Counted from the stretch's first letter, positions 1 to 8,254 are shown. The stretch: 21,155 nt of DNA from Nitrospirota bacterium (GCA_021790695.1 JAJYGJ010000038.1:1-21155); one strand, 5' to 3'. The notes: generated from the sequence alone by a model not told the origin. Numbers and translations are program-made.

Positions 1-1017
1 TATTGACAGCGCCGACACCGGACAATGATTGACACAGGTGCCGCAGCCGGTGCACCGTTCGGGATCGGCCTCCGGACGGAGGACCGTCCGGTTCCGTATC
101 ATATCCTGAACGGCCTCGTTTCGAAGCAGTGCCTCTCCCCCCAGGGGAGGCAGCTTGAAATCGGGCAGCCGTTTCAATTCACCGATGATTTCAATCGCGG
201 CGAGGTCGTAGTCGCCAAGGCCGGCTTCTTTCGCCTTCCGGAGGAACCGCAGTCGGCCGGGATCGCATCCCATCATGGTTGCGACCACGGAATCCATGGC
301 GACGGCGTTGTCTGAAGCGAGAATGAGCCCGATATCCCTCAAATCCGGCGAGGCCGGCCCGTTCCCTTCCATCCCGACTACCGCGTCCATAATGAACAGG
401 TCGGGGACCCGGAGGCGAAAGACTTCCACCACTGCCTCGTGGAATCGTTCGGGACTGCCTGCCGTCCTGTGCAGCATGGCTTTCAGCGCGCCGGGTAAAA
501 TTCCGTAACTGTTTTTGATCGCCCCGGTAATGACGGTCAGCCCGTGGGTCTTGAATTTAGGCAGGCTGATGACCACGTCGGCTTCCATTACGGCCCGCGA
601 AACGCCGACCGTGGGCAGGAACCGGGCTGCAAATTCCATTTTCACCGCATCGTTGCCTATGTTTTGATAATACCCCTTGGATGCCTCCATAAGCCCCGTT
701 TTTATGAAACTCTCCTCGTTTGCACCGTAGTCGTAAAGGCCTGGATTGTCGCCTACAATGATGGACGCGGGCCCCATTGTCTCCACCTTCCCGACCACGG
801 CGCGCAAAATAGCGGGATTCGTGACGATACTTTCCCTTGCCTCCGAGGCCCGGAGGACATTGGGTTTTATCAGGACCTTCCTGCCCCGCAGTTTCAGGGG
901 GAAGAGTTCAAAGGCCCGGTCCACGGCCGGGCGGACGTTCTCATAGGTGGCGGGATGAATTAGGACTTTTGACAACGTTTTTGCTTTTGCCCCGCCTGTC
1001 TTATCGGATTCCGTCAT
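1..1017 (-). CDS. DUF362 domain protein with C-terminal 4Fe-4S ferredoxin motif, 3' end cut by window
   Basis: Read on the minus strand from ATG at 1017, the frame is open to the window edge (339 codons, no stop). The N-terminal part (residues about 18-250) has the DUF362 look: KVLIKPNVL, GDNPG, SLPKFKTHGLTVITGAIKN and MDAVVGMEGNGP. The last visible residues hold a CxxCxxCxxxCP cluster ligand set (C322, C325, C328, C332), typical of a bacterial-type ferredoxin domain. Such proteins usually carry two clusters, so perhaps 30-40 residues lie outside the window. No signal peptide, so probably cytoplasmic. The biochemical role of DUF362 is not settled. It lies downstream of glgP in the same direction, but a MITE now separates them. 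The SD is poor (AAAGG directly next to the ATG). Confidence 0.85.
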   Translation of the reverse strand, partial: MTESDKTGGAKAKTLSKVLIHPATYENVRPAVDRAFELFPLKLRGRKVLIKPNVLRASEARESIVTNPAILRAVVGKVETMGPASIIVGDNPGLYDYGANEESFIKTGLMEASKGYYQNIGNDAVKMEFAARFLPTVGVSRAVMEADVVISLPKFKTHGLTVITGAIKNSYGILPGALKAMLHRTAGSPERFHEAVVEVFRLRVPDLFIMDAVVGMEGNGPASPDLRDIGLILASDNAVAMDSVVATMMGCDPGRLRFLRKAKEAGLGDYDLAAIEIIGELKRLPDFKLPPLGGEALLRNEAVQDMIRNRTVLRPEADPERCTGCGTCVNHCPVSALSI

Positions 1018-1022
1018 GCCTT

Positions 1023-1052
1023 TTTATATCAGTTTCCGCCGGGAAAAGGCAA
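1023..1052 (-). promoter_or_regulatory. Possible promoter for the DUF362 gene
   Basis: On the minus strand TTGCCT (1052-1047) and TATAAA (1028-1023) are separated by 18 bp. The -10 ends only 5 bp before the ATG, so a transcript would be nearly leaderless, which would fit the absence of a good SD. It lies just outside the MITE's left end. This is a motif match only. Confidence 0.25.
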
Positions 1053-1054
1053 TA

Positions 1055-1062
1055 AAACCTTG
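1055..1062. repeat. Target-site duplication, left copy (AAACCTTG)
   Basis: The 8 bp immediately outside the left terminal inverted repeat are identical to the 8 bp immediately outside the right one (1360-1367). An exact 8-bp match at both element boundaries is the footprint expected from transposition. Confidence 0.85.
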
Positions 1063-1359
1063 GGTAGTGGTACAGTTCGGTTAATCCACGGGCAGATATT
1101 ATCCGGGGGCGTTTGTATCCGCCCGCTCTTATGTGATGAGGGGAAAGGCCGACGGACGAGAGACGGCGCGTCTTAAAAAACGGGGTGATCGCTCTTCTAA
1201 CCGGCTAAACGGATCTTTTGAGTTGCGCCCGGGACGGCCATCCCCGAATGAATAGGGCAGGCAGATAAATGGGCGACAGGGACAAGCGGACCCCATTCAT
1301 AGGAGGGGGGGGAGGGACGATTGCCGCCGTAGCTTGGCAAAGCAAACTGTACCACTACC
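1063..1359 (-). mobile_element. MITE-like element, 297 bp, with 15-bp perfect TIRs and 8-bp TSD
   Basis: The ends are GGTAGTGGTACAGTT (1063-1077) and its exact reverse complement (1345-1359), and the element is bordered by AAACCTTG on both sides. It contains no credible transposase ORF. A 69-codon ORF on the minus strand here shows no family motif and runs out past the element. Near the right end, 1321-1340 forms a 5-bp stem (TTGCC/GGCAA) with a 10-nt loop. A GGGCG/CGCCC stem lies at 1107-1124. The right end shares about 115 bp of recognisable similarity with the element starting at 21041. An 8-bp duplication and GG-starting ends occur in several IS families (for example IS1595, ISL3), but I cannot assign the mobilising transposase. 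It sits 27 bp past the glgP stop. Strand is given so that the better conserved end is the head. Confidence 0.85.
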
Positions 1360-1367
1360 AAACCTTG
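1360..1367. repeat. Target-site duplication, right copy (AAACCTTG)
   Basis: This is an exact copy of 1055-1062, directly abutting the right inverted repeat of the 297-bp element. Confidence 0.85.
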
Positions 1368-1393
1368 CGTCCGGGAAAACAGGAGCGACCAGG

Positions 1394-3952
1394 TTATTTC
1401 TTCCAAAGGATTTGCGCGGCCTCAAGAGGGACCGGGACATCCGGATGATAGGGTATCACACGCGCCGTATAGTCCGCGGCGGGACGGGTCGCAGGCACGG
1501 TTGCGCTATAAATGTACCCGCTCTCCGGTCCCGCGAGTTTCCGCGTCATCTCCATCTCCTGCCGAACGGGGCCGCCGCCGTTTACTCCGTCCGCGTAGAG
1601 TTCCACACGGACGGCGCCCGGATCGAGGCCGCCCGGATATACCTTAATTTCAAACTCGTGTTTCTCCCCCGTTGTCGTAACCGAAACCTCTCCTAAGCGC
1701 AGGTGCGCCCAGTTTTGTTCCAAGGCGCGTTTCCAATCCACCAGCCGCGCGCCCTCCGCCCCTTTGTCCGCGGCTCGCTTGCGGTATGCGGCCGCAGCCG
1801 GGATATAGTACTTTTCGGTGTACTCCCGAACGGCCCGATTGGCGGAGAAGCGCGGGGTCAGCCGCGCCATGCTCTCGCGGATCCGCGCGACCCAGGCCGC
1901 GGGGATGCCGTTTGCATCACGGGTATAAAACTCCGGTATCACCTTCGTTTCAAGCAACGCATAGAGGGTGTCGGCCTCAAAAGAATCCCAGCCCGGATCA
2001 TCTCCGTGTTCCTTTCCGTCGCCCAGCGCCCAGCCTACCTCGGGCGTATAGGCCTCCGCCCACCAGCCGTCCAGCTCCGAGAGATTGAGGCCCCCGTTTA
2101 CAAGCACCTTCATTCCGCTCGTCCCGCAGGCCTCCCACGGCCGCCGCGGCGTATTGATCCAGACGTCCACTCCCTGCGCCAGCTCTCCCGTCAGGAGCAT
2201 GTCATAGTCGCTCAGAAATACGACATGTTTTCGCAGACCGTTTGACCGGATGAAATGCGTCCATTCCCGGATCAAGGCCTGTCCCGCCTGGTCCGCCGGG
2301 TGGGCCTTGCCCGCGATGATGAGCTGCACCGGGCGCCCGGGATCGGTAAGTATGCGCAGGAGCCTGTCGGGATCATGCAGGAGCAGGTTTGGTCTTTTAT
2401 AGGTGGCGAATCGGCGCGCGAAGCCAAGAGTGAGCGCATTTGGATCGAAGATATGCTTCGCATCCTCCACTTCTTCGGGCGATACGCCCGCCGCTTCCAG
2501 TTGCCTGGAATACCGCCGGCGCACATATTCGATCAGGGACCCGCGGGCGGAGGCGCGGCACTCCCAGAGCCTTGAGTCGGGGAGCCCGCGCATGTCCTCT
2601 TCCATGGTTTCCAGATCACCAAGCCAGCGGTTCTTCCCGCATGCGCCCGTCCACAGCGCGTCGGTCTCCTCCGAATCCCAGCTTGACATGTGGACGCCGT
2701 TCGTAACGTGGCCCACCGGTACTTCGACCCGGGGCCACCGGGGGAAAAGCGGCTCGAAGAGATGCCTGCTCACCTCCCCGTGCAGGCGGCTCACGCCGTT
2801 TACCGCCCCGCTGCCCCTGATTGCCAGGTACGCCATATTGAAGGGTTCAAAAGGGTCTGCCGGGTTCTCCCGGCCCAACGCCAGCAGATCGTTTATGGAG
2901 ATTCCGAGTTTTTTTTCGGCATAGGAGCCGAGCCATCGCTCGATGAGCAAAGAAGGGAAGCGGTCAAAACCCACGCCCACGGCGGTGTGTGTGGTGAACA
3001 GGTTGCCCGCCCGCGTCGCGGCCAGGGCGGCCTCGAAGGGCTGCCCGGTCTCCTCCATGAAGGTCCGGGCGCGCTCCAATATGGCGAACGCGGCGTGCCC
3101 TTCGTTCAGATGGCATACCTCGGGCTTGATGCCCACGGCCTGCAGCAGTCGCCATCCGCCCATACCCAGCACCAGTTCCTGATTTAGCCTCATCTCCTGC
3201 CCGCCTCCATACAGCTCGCTCGTGATCCCCCTCCTGGCCGGGAAGTTGGCCGGGTCATTGCTGTCCAGCAGATACAGCTTCACCCGGCCGACCCGGACCT
3301 GCCAGACCCGCAGCCAGACGGAATACCCGGGCAGCTCAAGCTCCAGCCTCAGCCATTCCCCGTTTGGCTGGCGCACGGGCGTGATCGGCAACTGGCCGGG
3401 ATCGTTGTACGGGAAGAGGACCTGTTGCGCCCCGTCCTTGTCTATCTCCTGGCGGAAATAGCCTTGCTGGTACAAAAGCCCCACGCCGACGACCGGCACG
3501 CCCAGATCGCTTGCCGTCTTGAGCTGGTCGCCGGCCACATTGCCAAGCCCGCCTGAATAGATGGGGAGCGCCTCGCTCAACATGAACTCCATACTGAAAT
3601 AGGCTATGGCGGTAAGCGGCGTCTTGGGATGGTTCCGCTGAAACCACGCGGGCGATTCCACGGCTTTTTGTCTGGTTTGCAGAAGGTCGTCCACCTTTTT
3701 GCGGAACGCGGGCACGGCCAGGGCGCGGCGGAGACTGTCGCGCGAAACGGTTTGCAGGACGACCCATGGGTTGTAAGTAAGTTCCCACAGCGCGGGATCA
3801 AGCTCCCGCCATATCGCGTCCGCGGAATGGTTCCAGTACCAGTGCATGTCCAGCGCCAGTTCGGCAAGGGAATCGAATCCCTCGACCTCGGCCTCGGTGG
3901 GCAATAACGCGTAAATCGGACAGCTCACTCTTTTTTGCTTTTTTTCGCTCAT
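1394..3952 (-). CDS. glgP: Alpha-glucan phosphorylase (GT35, short ~850-residue type)
   Basis: 852 residues. It phosphorolyses alpha-1,4-glucan to glucose-1-phosphate, using pyridoxal phosphate as cofactor. The N-terminal 20-125 region matches the DUF3417-type segment that marks the shorter bacterial and archaeal phosphorylases. YFSMEFMLSEALPIYSGGLG (118-137) is the glycogen phosphorylase substrate region. RFATYKRP (514-521) is conserved. EACGTSGMK (607-615) carries the PLP Schiff-base lysine K615. The last ~80 residues form a beta-rich C-terminal extension usual for this subtype. The start at 3952 is fixed by a strong purine-rich SD (GGGAGGGGG) and by the ATGA overlap with the upstream HAD gene, so translation is likely coupled. 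The stop lies 27 bp from the MITE target duplication. Context (GH13 enzyme, HAD) supports intracellular glycogen or maltodextrin breakdown. Confidence 0.95.
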   Translation of the reverse strand: MSEKKQKRVSCPIYALLPTEAEVEGFDSLAELALDMHWYWNHSADAIWRELDPALWELTYNPWVVLQTVSRDSLRRALAVPAFRKKVDDLLQTRQKAVESPAWFQRNHPKTPLTAIAYFSMEFMLSEALPIYSGGLGNVAGDQLKTASDLGVPVVGVGLLYQQGYFRQEIDKDGAQQVLFPYNDPGQLPITPVRQPNGEWLRLELELPGYSVWLRVWQVRVGRVKLYLLDSNDPANFPARRGITSELYGGGQEMRLNQELVLGMGGWRLLQAVGIKPEVCHLNEGHAAFAILERARTFMEETGQPFEAALAATRAGNLFTTHTAVGVGFDRFPSLLIERWLGSYAEKKLGISINDLLALGRENPADPFEPFNMAYLAIRGSGAVNGVSRLHGEVSRHLFEPLFPRWPRVEVPVGHVTNGVHMSSWDSEETDALWTGACGKNRWLGDLETMEEDMRGLPDSRLWECRASARGSLIEYVRRRYSRQLEAAGVSPEEVEDAKHIFDPNALTLGFARRFATYKRPNLLLHDPDRLLRILTDPGRPVQLIIAGKAHPADQAGQALIREWTHFIRSNGLRKHVVFLSDYDMLLTGELAQGVDVWINTPRRPWEACGTSGMKVLVNGGLNLSELDGWWAEAYTPEVGWALGDGKEHGDDPGWDSFEADTLYALLETKVIPEFYTRDANGIPAAWVARIRESMARLTPRFSANRAVREYTEKYYIPAAAAYRKRAADKGAEGARLVDWKRALEQNWAHLRLGEVSVTTTGEKHEFEIKVYPGGLDPGAVRVELYADGVNGGGPVRQEMEMTRKLAGPESGYIYSATVPATRPAADYTARVIPYHPDVPVPLEAAQILWKK

Positions 3953-4683
3953 GGTCCCCCTCCCGATTTTTCATTGCCCCCTCCCATTTGATCCCCCATT
4001 CGGCCCGGACTATCGTAGCGAAATTGCGCCAAATCGTAATTGACCAGGTCGCCGATGCGCTCTATGGCGATGTCGGCCGGCGGCCAGGCGGCCAGGTTTT
4101 CCGGATCGAGCGCATAATGCCCCTGCCGCGGGAAGATAGTCGTGAGCCTGTCGCCCCAGACGTCTTTCATTGCCTTAAGGATGCGCAGCTTGTCATCCAC
4201 CATGACGTAATGCCGCGCCGGATAAAGCCGCTCGACATGAGCGAGCATCCGTTCCTTGTGGATATAGATGAGCACCCGGCCGCCGACCGCCTCCCACAGG
4301 CCGGAGCGCTGCACCTTGCGCGGCTGAAAGACCACATCCCCATCGGACAGTATTACCGGCGTCCCCCATTGGCTGACGTGCTTAACGGCCTCGAGCGCGC
4401 CGGGATACACCCGGCCGGCAAACGGATAATCCACCAGGAATGAGGACATCGTCAACAGCCTGGGATCGCATATCTCCTCCAACCGGTAACGCTGCAGGGC
4501 CCCCAGGTAGTCCGCATAGCCCAACTCGGAGCGCAGTTCCTCGAAAATGGCGAAATATCTGTCCCTGCTTTGAGCGCCGAACTCGCTTTCGAGATGCCGC
4601 CGCAAATCGTTTTCCACCTGATCGTTGTCAATGAGCGTATTGTCAACGTCGAACAGGAACAAGACATCATTTTCCGGGGTCAT
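3949..4683 (-). CDS. HAD-superfamily hydrolase in the glycogen unit
   Basis: 244 residues with all HAD motifs: motif I FDVDNTLID (D12 nucleophile, D14 acid/base), motif II ILSDGD (S113), a lysine after VLIYIHK (K143), and motif IV MVDDK (D163, D164). An alpha-helical cap lies between motifs I and II (about 20-100). These proteins transfer phosphate through an aspartyl intermediate, and most are phosphatases of small phosphometabolites. The gene starts 12 bp after the GH13 stop and overlaps glgP by ATGA, so the three genes form one transcription unit. By inference a sugar phosphate could be the substrate, but nothing in the sequence proves that. The C-terminus is a low-complexity glycine-rich tail (GGGNEKSGGGP). 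It may be partly a by-product of the following gene's G-rich SD, which is encoded there. Confidence 0.85.
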   Translation of the reverse strand: MTPENDVLFLFDVDNTLIDNDQVENDLRRHLESEFGAQSRDRYFAIFEELRSELGYADYLGALQRYRLEEICDPRLLTMSSFLVDYPFAGRVYPGALEAVKHVSQWGTPVILSDGDVVFQPRKVQRSGLWEAVGGRVLIYIHKERMLAHVERLYPARHYVMVDDKLRILKAMKDVWGDRLTTIFPRQGHYALDPENLAAWPPADIAIERIGDLVNYDLAQFRYDSPGRMGDQMGGGNEKSGGGP

Positions 4684-4695
4684 TACGATTGCCTG

Positions 4696-6198
4696 TCAGG
4701 CGGAAACCATATCGAAGATATGGGCCTGATAACCGCCGAGTATGACTTGCAGTCCCTCAAAGGACATGTCCGCGCCCCTGCGCTCATATTCGCGTCCGTT
4801 CAATTCATCCGTGAGGCGATAGTCCTTGCCGCTGTCAAGCTCGCCGCCAAGGGGGATCCTGCCTTGTGACGAACCGCCGTCAAAATTAACGACGACCAGT
4901 TTCAGCCGCGAGGCGGACTTCCAGGTATACGCGATGAGGTTCTGATAGCTGCCGTCCGCAAACGGGAAGACGTCCTTCAACCGCCATTGCCCGGTATGGA
5001 AGACATCCTGACCGGTGATCGAAAGCAGCCTCTCATAAAAATTTTCAAGCTCTTTTACGGGGCCCTCGGTCACATCCCGGCCAAGCTGCACCGGCAGTTT
5101 GATCCTTCTTCCTTCCAGTTGCCCGTGATAATAGAGCTTCATTCCCGGCAGCGTGGAAAAAAGGATGGCCGCCGCGCGCAGCCTGTCGGGACCCATGGCC
5201 TCCGCGCTCCGGGGCTCGTCATGGTTTTCAATGAAGCGCACCAGTTTTTTCTGATAGCCGGCATCGGCCCCGAGATGGAGTTTTATATCGCGAGCGGACG
5301 CGTATCGAAGCCTTTCGTACAGCGTCTTGTCATATACGTAATCAAAGCCCATCTCCGTCAGTCTCCATTCGGTGTCCCAGTATGCCTCCGCCATCAGGAT
5401 CAGACCGGGGACGGCGGCCCGCGCCTGCTCCCAGAATTCCGCTCCGGGCTTTTCCCAAACGGCGCCCATGCCTTTGGCCGGACCGGACCAGTCCCGCTCA
5501 AAGATGTCATTGATCACGAGCATCGCCATATCGCACCTGATGCCGTCGCAGTATCCGGCTATCTTTTTGAGTTCGCCCACCATGGCCTTGCGCAGGGCCG
5601 GGTTGAAATAATTGAGCTGTGCCGTGTCCGACCAGGCAGGGTAATTCGGGTCTTTCCCGCGCGCCACGTACAGGGTTTTGTTCCCCTTTGTTACCGGTGA
5701 ACATAATGACGTATTTTGCTCGAATGCGGACCAGTCGGCGGACCGGTCCGCCACGAAGTAATAATCCGGGTGTTCCAGAACCCATTTATGGTCCGGGGCC
5801 GTGTGGTTGGGGACAAAATCGAGGATGAGCCCCATCCCGCGCTTGTGAAGCTCGGCCCTGGCCTTTTTGATCTCTTCCCATGTGCCTGCCAGCGGGTCGG
5901 GTTCATATGCGGAAATGGAATAGGGAGAGCCGATTACGTCCTCGTCTTTCCATCCGGGGAGGACCGAATCCAGGTGTTTTGCAAAAGGCGGCCATTCGGG
6001 GCCCTGCCTGAAAATCCGCAGCCCCATTTTGCTTCTTTTCCATATCCCCATAAGCCAGACGTAATCAAACCCGAGTTCGTGGAGCCTGTCCCATTCAGCA
6101 CCCGGGACGTCTCCAATGGTGAAGCGTTTTTTGTACACTTGAGAAAGCCCGTATAACCATTGTATAGCGTTTACTTCGTAAAGCCTTGGGCTTTTCAT
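4696..6198 (-). CDS. GH13 alpha-amylase family glycosidase
   Basis: 500 residues, TIM-barrel GH13 enzyme with the four signature regions: region I LDFVPNH (D127, N131, H132), region II GIRCDMAM (nucleophile D223), region III LMAEAYW (acid/base E271) and region IV FIENHDEPR (D327). The full triad D223/E271/D327 is present, so it should be active on alpha-glucosidic bonds (hydrolysis or transfer). No signal peptide (MKSPRLYEVNAIQW...), so cytoplasmic. The C-terminal ~100 residues form the usual beta-sandwich domain. It lies 12 bp upstream of the HAD gene, in the same unit as glgP. Exact specificity (alpha-amylase, amylosucrase-like, trehalose synthase-like) cannot be read off. The SD is weak (AAAGAAAAG). 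The gap to the SHOCT gene upstream is 62 bp. Confidence 0.9.
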   Translation of the reverse strand: MKSPRLYEVNAIQWLYGLSQVYKKRFTIGDVPGAEWDRLHELGFDYVWLMGIWKRSKMGLRIFRQGPEWPPFAKHLDSVLPGWKDEDVIGSPYSISAYEPDPLAGTWEEIKKARAELHKRGMGLILDFVPNHTAPDHKWVLEHPDYYFVADRSADWSAFEQNTSLCSPVTKGNKTLYVARGKDPNYPAWSDTAQLNYFNPALRKAMVGELKKIAGYCDGIRCDMAMLVINDIFERDWSGPAKGMGAVWEKPGAEFWEQARAAVPGLILMAEAYWDTEWRLTEMGFDYVYDKTLYERLRYASARDIKLHLGADAGYQKKLVRFIENHDEPRSAEAMGPDRLRAAAILFSTLPGMKLYYHGQLEGRRIKLPVQLGRDVTEGPVKELENFYERLLSITGQDVFHTGQWRLKDVFPFADGSYQNLIAYTWKSASRLKLVVVNFDGGSSQGRIPLGGELDSGKDYRLTDELNGREYERRGADMSFEGLQVILGGYQAHIFDMVSA

Positions 6199-6260
6199 GG
6201 ACTTTTCTTTGCGGGAATTGTTTTTTTCATTGTGATCGGTCAGGAACGCGGCATCTTGCC

Positions 6261-6503
6261 TTATGAAATGTCTTTTTTCATCCGTTCAAAGTCTTCCTTG
6301 CTGATTTCTCCGCTCGCGTATCGTTTTTTCAAGACATCGAGCGCGGTCTCCCCCGTGCCTTTGTCCCGGCCGCTTTTTCCCGCGCGGCTTACAATCCACA
6401 CCAGGAGCAGTGCCAACCCGGCCACCAGGATGGTCCAGATAAGAACATTGAGGACCATCCAGAGACCGCCCCCGTATGGCCCGCCCATCACCGGACCCGG
6501 CAT
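6261..6503 (-). CDS. Small SHOCT-domain membrane protein
   Basis: 80 residues. The N-terminus is glycine/proline-rich (MPGPVMGGPYGGG), followed by one transmembrane helix (about 14-39) and a basic linker. The C-terminal SHOCT motif (about 54-79: LDVLKKRYASGEISKEDFERMK) is characteristic: short, often at the end of small membrane proteins, probably for oligomerisation. An AGGAGGT SD lies 12 nt before the ATG, slightly far. An internal ATG (M6) is a possible alternative start. It is the first gene of the minus-strand unit and divergent from the efflux operon. A link to glycogen metabolism is not indicated beyond position. Confidence 0.85.
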   Translation of the reverse strand: MPGPVMGGPYGGGLWMVLNVLIWTILVAGLALLLVWIVSRAGKSGRDKGTGETALDVLKKRYASGEISKEDFERMKKDIS

Positions 6504-6534
6504 GACTGACTGAGCACCTCCTTTTTGTACTCTG

Positions 6535-6540
6535 ATTATA
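6535..6540 (-). promoter_or_regulatory. Perfect TATAAT -10 box for the SHOCT/glycogen unit
   Basis: On the minus strand TATAAT lies 31 bp upstream of the SHOCT ATG, followed by a clear AGGAGGT SD. I see no convincing -35: the bases 17 bp upstream are an A-tract. The promoter may be AT-tract assisted or activator dependent. Confidence 0.35.
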
Positions 6541-6607
6541 AGGATATCACTTTTTTCTTTTTTCGCTTTCAGTTTCAGGGCTCCGTCTCAGAATCGGCCC
6601 GCAATGT

Positions 6608-6636
6608 TTGACAATCCCGGCCTGATTTCATGGAAT
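6608..6636 (+). promoter_or_regulatory. Probable promoter of the efflux operon
   Basis: A perfect TTGACA at 6608-6613 is followed, 17 bp later, by TGGAAT (6631-6636, 4 of 6 to consensus). A GGAGAGGTGA ribosome-binding site follows at 6661-6670. A stand-alone TATAAT at 6689-6694 lies inside the predicted N-terminus and lacks a -35. Confidence 0.45.
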
Positions 6637-6682
6637 TCGCGGCAATTCCCGGGACTTGCGGGAGAGGTGAAAGCGGCGCGGG

Positions 6683-8254
6683 GTGGTGTATAATTACGGC
6701 ACGGTGAAAGCTCTTTTTCGTATCGAGGTCCGCATCCTGCCCGGGGTGGCCTTCACCTTGGCGCTGGCCGCCTTTTTATTGGGCGCGTGCACGGTGGGCC
6801 CGTCTTTCAGGCGGCCGGAGGCGCCGAAGGCCGGCTCTTATACAGTGGCCCACCTGCCCGCAAAGACGGAAAGCGCGCCTGTGGCGGGGGGCGCCGCGCA
6901 ACGCTTCAGAATGGCGGAGAAAATCCCCGTCAGGTGGTGGAGACTCTTTCACAGCCCCGGGCTTGACGGCCTGATCCGCCTTGGGCTCGCCAGAAATCCC
7001 ACGCTTTCGGCCGCCAGGGCCGCGCTCGACGTGGCGTATGAGAACGAGCGCTCCACCGCCGGGGCTCTCCTGTATCCGGCAATCGACGCGAAGGCCTCCG
7101 CGTCGCGGGAGAAATTTTCGAGCGCCGCATTCGGCCAGCCGTCCGCCCCCGGCATCGTCTTCAACCTCTTTAACGTCTCGGCAAGCGTATCTTACGTTTT
7201 CGACCTGTTTGGCGGCGCAAGGCGGAGCCTTGAAGCGCTTGAGGCCGATGTCGATTATCAGCGTTTCCTCCTGGAAGGGGCATATGTAACGCTCTCGGCA
7301 AACATCGTGGCAGCGGCCGTGAAAGAGGCCTCCCTGCGCGCGCAGCTTGCGGCGACCCGGCAAATCCTGGCGACAGAGCAGGCCGGGCTTCGCATCATGG
7401 AGCGCCAGTATGCGCTTGGAGGCGTATCGCTACCGGACGTGCTGGCGCAAAAGGCTCAGCTTGCGGCGGTGCGCGCCCAGTTGCCTCCGCTTGAAAAAGC
7501 CTTCTCCGATGTCCGGCACCAGTTGGCCGTGCTTGCAGGGACCCTGCCGGGCAATTCGGGGGGGCTGCCGGAAGTCGATCTTGACAGTCTCAGGCTGCCG
7601 CGGGAACTTCCGGTGAGCCTGCCGTCGAGGCTCGTTCGCCAGCGCCCGGACATCAGGGCCTCCGAAGCGCTCCTCCATGCGGCAAGCGCGCAGATCGGCG
7701 TTGCGACCGCCGACATGCTGCCTCAGATTACGTTTACGGGCGGCATCGGGTCTGAAACGACGGAGGTCCACGATCTCTTGGGCCGCAATTCGAGCATTTG
7801 GGACCTGGGGATATCGCTTCTTCAGCCGGTCTTCCATGGCGGGGAGCTTTCCGCCAGGCGCCGCGCCGCCGTCTATGCCTATAAGCAGGCCCTGGCCCAG
7901 TATCAGGAGACCGTTTTGGTGGCGTTTCAGAACGTGGCCGATGCGCTTCGGGCCGTGGACAGGGACGCGGCCGCGCTGAGGGCGCAGGCCGGGGCGTGGG
8001 CCGCGGCGCGGGAATCGTTTCTCATCGCCAGGAAACAATTCCGGCTGGGCGCGGTGAGCTATCTCAGTCTCCTGAACGCCGAGCGCCAATACCGGCAGGC
8101 GACAATAAACCTGGTCCTGGCCCGTGCGGCGCGTCTTTCCGATACCGCCGCGCTTTTTCAGGCGCTCGGTGGAGGGTGGGAAGCGGCCCCTATCGCGAAG
8201 CGGGATTCGGGATGTCGGCTCACTGCGGCCTCGGCCGGGGCGGACAAACAATGA
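6683..8254 (+). CDS. RND efflux outer-membrane lipoprotein (NodT/OprM family)
   Basis: 523 residues from the GTG at 6683. It forms the TolC-like outer-membrane channel of a tripartite exporter. Signal peptide with lipobox LLGAC (33-36, C36 lipidated), then the family phrase TVGPSFRRPEAP. Two repeated OEP domains follow, with the typical RWWRLFHSPGLDGLI, ARNPTLSAARAAL, SYVFDLFGGARRSLEAL, RLVRQRPDIRASEALLHAA and QYQETVLVAFQNVADALRA. Start choice: GTG 6683 is 12 nt after GGAGAGGTGA. GTG 6704 gives a neater signal peptide (MKALFRIE...) but lacks an SD. The stop overlaps the next gene as ATGA (8251-8254), so coupling is likely. It is first in the operon, before fusion protein and pump. Confidence 0.93.
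   Translation: MVYNYGTVKALFRIEVRILPGVAFTLALAAFLLGACTVGPSFRRPEAPKAGSYTVAHLPAKTESAPVAGGAAQRFRMAEKIPVRWWRLFHSPGLDGLIRLGLARNPTLSAARAALDVAYENERSTAGALLYPAIDAKASASREKFSSAAFGQPSAPGIVFNLFNVSASVSYVFDLFGGARRSLEALEADVDYQRFLLEGAYVTLSANIVAAAVKEASLRAQLAATRQILATEQAGLRIMERQYALGGVSLPDVLAQKAQLAAVRAQLPPLEKAFSDVRHQLAVLAGTLPGNSGGLPEVDLDSLRLPRELPVSLPSRLVRQRPDIRASEALLHAASAQIGVATADMLPQITFTGGIGSETTEVHDLLGRNSSIWDLGISLLQPVFHGGELSARRRAAVYAYKQALAQYQETVLVAFQNVADALRAVDRDAAALRAQAGAWAAARESFLIARKQFRLGAVSYLSLLNAERQYRQATINLVLARAARLSDTAALFQALGGGWEAAPIAKRDSGCRLTAASAGADKQ

Noticed and set aside
1197..1406. 69-codon minus-strand ORF across the MITE right end
   Set aside because: It crosses the element boundary and the glgP stop, has no family motif, and its second half is merely the repeat sequence translated. 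The frame is not kept in the other copy.
6608..6631. Pho-like words TGACAAT and ATTTCAT upstream of the efflux operon
   Set aside because: They are 16 bp apart, not 11, and do not align with a -10 at the right distance; an ordinary TTGACA promoter explains the site better.
7996..8250. N-terminal extension of the membrane fusion protein frame
   Set aside because: The extra 85 codons translate the lipoprotein gene in another frame. The ATGA overlap at 8251 gives a natural start followed by a membrane anchor.
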